From Bathymodiolus brooksi (taxonomy: Eukaryota; Mollusca; Bivalvia; Mytilida; Modiolidae), in assembly GCA_963680875.1 (NCBI GenBank), contig OY804588.1, positions 81,802,829 through 81,866,828 of the forward strand: a stretch of 64,000 nucleotides of DNA, read 5' to 3'. The notes under the pieces were generated by a model. It did no database searches, had not been told where the DNA came from, and saw only the letters and a program-made list of their open reading frames with translations. The translations under genes and the position numbers were made by a program. Within the stretch, counting starts at the first letter, position 1. Every line of letters starts with the position of its first letter. Shown one piece after another: positions 60,881-64,000 of this stretch.

Positions 60881-63234
60881 CTGAAATGCCAGTAAACATT
60901 TACAATTTCAGCACAACAAAAACAAAAAGGGTGGTTCACGATTTGAGTCCGGTAAATGGAAAGGGACAAAAGTTTTCTTAGGAGTGGTAAAGCTTCTGGT
61001 TGTAACCCCTTTAAATTTGCCTTTATCTAAGACTTGTTTCACACGAAGCATCATATCGTCATCATTGTTATTTGCTTTTTCTATTGGTGAGTCATCAGCA
61101 GATATTCCAGAATCTGAAAGATTGGAAAACAACTGATGACGTCGTGGTCGTGATCGTATAGTAGTTGGATTTACAACTACATGTGCAATCAGTGCCTATT
61201 ACCACTAACGTTGTGAGTTGGAACCCCGTTCATGGCGAGGTGTACTCGATACAACATTATGTGATAAAGTTTGTCAGTGACTTGCGACAGGTCTGTGGTT
61301 TCTCCGAATACTCCGATTTCCTCCACCAATAAAACTGACCTCCACGAAATAACTGAAATATCGTTGAAAGTGGCGTTAAACTTCATAAACCAAACGAAAC
61401 CCGTTTTCTACTTTTTTTTTGTTGGATGACGAATAGCTTTGGGACAATTTAACCACAAATTACGTCGTAGTACGTATTAAAACATGATAATAATCAGCCC
61501 CAAGTAGAACTATAAAGTCTTTATTTTTTGCCATGTATTCAGAGGAAGAAATAGGTATTGCAGAACATTTTTTAAAATAATGATTGATTGACTGATTGAT
61601 GCTTAACGCCAACTTCAGCAATATTCAACCTATATCATGGTGTGAACAAATTTTACAAATTAAGTACAACTACAAGACCTTTAAAAATAAAATGAATTGT
61701 GTATAATACAATCGTTTTATTTTCTATAATAAATTTAAGGCTGTTTGTGTTGTATAAATATTCTGTGTTTTAGACAGTGTTGCAATTTCTTTTCATTAAA
61801 GGGGGGGGGGGGGGGGGGGGGTGGGGCTCAATGAGTTAGGTAGTTGGATTACCTAACAACTCATACAAGCCTATCACCAATACGGCGTGGGTTCGCGTCC
61901 GGCTTTGTCAATTACTAAAAGGGTGCATTCGACTCGCAGCCGCAACTGATGAAGTTTACCAGTTGCTTGCCCATGGTCGGTGGTTCTCTCCGGGTACTCC
62001 GGCTTCTTCCACCACTAAAACTAGTACTGGTCGCCATGATATAGATAAAATATTGTTGAAAGTGGCGTTGAACACGAAAAATCAATCAATCAAAAATATG
62101 TTCATTAATGTTCGTTTTATGTATATGCTTTATATATAGCATGTATAAGACTAACATAATGCACAGGCACTATCCATTACATCAATGTTAATTTTATAAA
62201 TTCAATGGGACGAAAAAACAATTTAGATATACAAAAGTAATAGTACGTATGACAAACTGGCTTGTGGAATATTCCAAACATACATGTAGTTACAAATTGA
62301 AACACAACGCATTAATCCATGAAAGTGCGTAGAGCGCAAATGGTCTATGGGTTTTTATGTACACGACAAAATCAAAAGTTGTAATAATTGATTTGATTTG
62401 ATTTATTGTGTTTAACGCCACTTTCAGCAATATTTCGGCTATATCATGGCGACCAGTTTTAGTGGTGGAAGAAGCCGGAGTACCCGGAGAGAACCACCGA
62501 CCATGGGCAAGCAACTGGTCAACTTTATCACTTGCGGCTGTGAGCCGAGTGCACCCTTTTTGTAATTTACAAAGCCGAGCATCAACCTACGCCTTATTGG
62601 TGATGGGCTTGTATGAGTTGTTAGGTAATCCAACTACCTAACTCACTGAGCCACCCGGGCCCTTAAAAAAAGTTGTAATAACAAATATTAAATTACTATG
62701 TGTGGAGTATTTGAGCATATTAGTAATATTTATATCACGGTTTTCCGAAGCGTGAGATTGTTGAACCGTTTCACTCGGAAAACCATGTTATAAATGATTT
62801 GCTACATGAAGCCATGTAATATCACATCTAGGTCGTTGATTATTGCACTGCTCTCTGAGAGTAATAAAACTACAGCCCAGAATTAAAGTGTGCAATATCT
62901 CGTATCTGTATGCATTATTTCATAGTTCTTAGCTGTTGCTTACATTCTGGTATGTAAACCATAAAAAGATCAAAGGAAAAGAATGCATTCATGTTACAGC
63001 TATACTTACTTCATCAGGGTGAAATGTTCATTTAAATCTCAGCTCTTCATATTACTAGGTTAGTTATATAATACAAAATAATAAGCAGAAATAAATCCAT
63101 ACCTTCTGAAACAATTCGTTTGATTTCCATTCTGTAAGTTTTCTCCCGCTTCGGAGAACCTATGAATGTTCTCTTTTTCTCCTTTTGTGGTAATTGTGAA
63201 GTTTCAGCATCTAAGAAGTTCTCATTATTTGAAT
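60729..63234 (-). CDS. 3' end of an unrecognised gene (three exons)
   Basis: Exons 63234-63103, 61113 to about 60940, and 60880-60729 run off the window upstream. The first is certain by phase: acceptor CTGCATTTCAG, 43 codons plus split codons, donor TCAGAAG|GTATGG; it encodes [20 protein letters not shown], then [20 protein letters not shown]. The second encodes [36 protein letters not shown] and [20 protein letters not shown]. The last encodes [36 protein letters not shown] and ends [10 protein letters not shown]. All three exons start with a phase-1 split Asp codon. The protein is Ser/Lys/Asp-rich and probably disordered. I do not recognise it. Confidence 0.6.
60940..61113 (-). CDS. Unrecognised gene, second-last exon (donor uncertain)
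   Basis: Acceptor CCAATCTTTCAG is strong. The donor is placed at AAATC|GTGAAC because the phase fits the last exon; that would leave a 59-bp intron. Without it the frame ends at TGA 60908 (isoform with C-terminus EPPFLFLLC). Confidence 0.5.
61141..61395 (+). repeat. SINE-B full copy, intron of the unrecognised gene
   Basis: 'cgtcgtggtcgtgatcgtat', 'agtagttggatttacaacta', 'gagttggaaccccgttcatg', 'ttgcgacaggtctgtggttt' and 'ctgaaatatcgttgaaagtg'. Confidence 0.92.
61580..61680 (-). repeat. SINE-A tail fragment (reverse)
   Basis: 'gattgatgcttaacgccaac', 'agcaatattcaacctatatc', 'atggtgtgaacaaattttac'. Tail portion only. Confidence 0.55.
61800..62095 (+). repeat. SINE-C full copy, preceded by a G run
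   Basis: About 22 G, then the head 'ggggctcaatgagttaggta', 'gttggattacctaacaactc', B-box-like 'tgggttcgcgtccggctttg', 'tcaattactaaaagggtgca', the core 'gcccatggtcggtggttctc' and the tail 'tgttgaaagtggcgttgaac'. Confidence 0.92.
62395..62665 (-). repeat. SINE-C full copy (reverse)
   Basis: The reverse complement of the 61800 copy: 'gtgtttaacgccactttcag', 'ggagtacccggagagaacca', 'agccgagtgcaccctttttg', 'gtaatccaactacctaactc' and 'gagccacccgggccc'. The two copies could pair as an inverted repeat. Confidence 0.92.
62712..62795. repeat. Imperfect hairpin
   Basis: 'tatcacggttttccgaagcg' pairs imperfectly with 'cactcggaaaaccatgttat'. Small inverted repeat in the intron. Confidence 0.55.
63103..63234 (-). 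CDS. Unrecognised gene, third-last exon
   Basis: Clean acceptor and donor; basic KEKKRTF...PKREKTYRM segment, which could be a nuclear localisation or binding stretch. Confidence 0.65.
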
Positions 63235-63239
63235 CTGAA

Positions 63240-63434
63240 ATGCAGTGTACACTTTGATATTGCTAAATATGAAGCATATGCATTTCTTCTGAAATATAGA
63301 GCGGTACCTCGTCCTGAATATGCATGAAATATTTGCCACTGGAGGTTAAACATATATCAACCAATCAAATTACACAAGTTCATACATATACGTTTACCAA
63401 ACTCTTCCTACAATAATGCATACAATCGCATACA
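63240..63434. other. Intronic or upstream spacer
   Basis: AT-rich DNA upstream of the 63234 acceptor. No further exon is recognised. Confidence 0.35.
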
Positions 63435-63690
63435 TAATGGGTGTCAACAGTGGAGCAGGAACTACCTACCCTTCCGGTATCATCTGAGTTTATCCCGGGT
63501 TTTGAAGGGATTTTTGAAAATTTTTTGTTACTCAACCGTTAGTTTATGTGTAGTGTTTTGTAGATCTTAGTTTCTCATTCTGTCTTTTTTCTTTTGATCA
63601 TTGCATTGACTGTCTTTTAATTTTTGGATTTACGGCTTGTGATAAAACCTTTGGAATCTTCAAACTTTTCTTATACAAACATGCTGTCGT
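63435..63690 (+). repeat. 'gtgaactcaggtgctc' dispersed repeat (forward complement)
   Basis: 'gggtgtcaacagtggagcag', 'gaactacctacccttccggt', 'gagtttatcccgggttttga', 'ctttggaatcttcaaacttt'. The same layout as the 59105 copy. Sequence to 64000 shows nothing further. Confidence 0.7.
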
Positions 63691-64000
63691 AATATTTTGA
63701 TATAGATTTGCACACAATTTTTTCAAAATTATTGAAATAAATTTGAGCAACATATAACTAGTTCCATTTTAGAAGGTCACTCCCACCAAAGGCCACTTCT
63801 CTCATAAAACGAGATTGCAGATGCAATGTCATAGCAAAATGGTACAAAATTGACACCGTGAAGACGGTTCACTTTTTCGTTGCAGAAGGGTTAACATTGG
63901 TGTTTGGTTATTAAATGTATTTAATTATAGTTGTATTGACTGTCAGCAATAATAAAAGTGTGGGCATCGTAATAAACATATTATATGTAATATCATAAAA

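Overview
This is a nuclear genome window from an invertebrate animal, most likely a mollusc. Real coding sequence sits in short exons with GT/AG introns and animal-type protein families. The rest is AT-rich, repeat-dense DNA full of tRNA-headed SINEs ending in the tail 'ttgaaagtggcgttaaacac' and of the 'gtgaactcaggtgctc' dispersed repeat, which I know from molluscan genomes. I cannot name the species. There is no bacterial gene organisation, operon or CRISPR array.

Genes, left to right. (1) 188-1165, + strand: the damaged 3' part of an unrecognised single-pass membrane protein, with a 10-residue repeat, a frameshift and an in-frame TGA. (2) 1967-2431, - strand: a complete secreted glycine-rich protein of the shell-matrix type. 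(3) 18435-39120, - strand: FOXRED1, a mitochondrial FAD-dependent complex I assembly factor, rebuilt here as nine exons with consistent phases (508 aa). (4) 46465-56035, - strand: CFAP77, a ciliary doublet-microtubule protein, six exons, 261 aa. (5) 60729 to about 63234, - strand: the last three exons of an unrecognised protein continuing past the window. There is also a RecQ-like helicase first exon inside a palindromic mobile element (40.0-41.0 kb) and an orphan exon-like ORF at 43.2 kb.

The rest is a layered mobile-element landscape. 5.1-8.6 kb holds a foldback (Mutator-like) element with a perfect 9-bp target duplication and a second palindrome nested inside. 11.6-14.7 kb holds two tandem arrays derived from dispersed repeats. 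14.8-17.8 kb holds a Harbinger-like MITE and a TA-flanked transposon. 20.7-25.9 kb holds a decayed Ngaro-type tyrosine-recombinase retrotransposon with diagnostic split direct repeats. 31.4-33.1 kb holds a hAT-like element that split a SINE. 41.6-42.9 kb holds a non-LTR retrotransposon tail inside a mariner-like MITE. 56.4-57.9 kb holds a terminal-inverted-repeat element studded with TTTACCGTCAC motifs.

The most noteworthy observations are: a tandem 87-bp duplication of the FOXRED1 exon 5 acceptor plus exon start, whose three proximal copies remain open and in frame; the palindromic element carrying a RecQ exon with its own start codon and splice donor; and the TTTACCGTCAC-rich element upstream of CFAP77. 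Genes 3 and 4 are ordinary housekeeping and ciliary genes that do not act together; mobile elements fill their introns.
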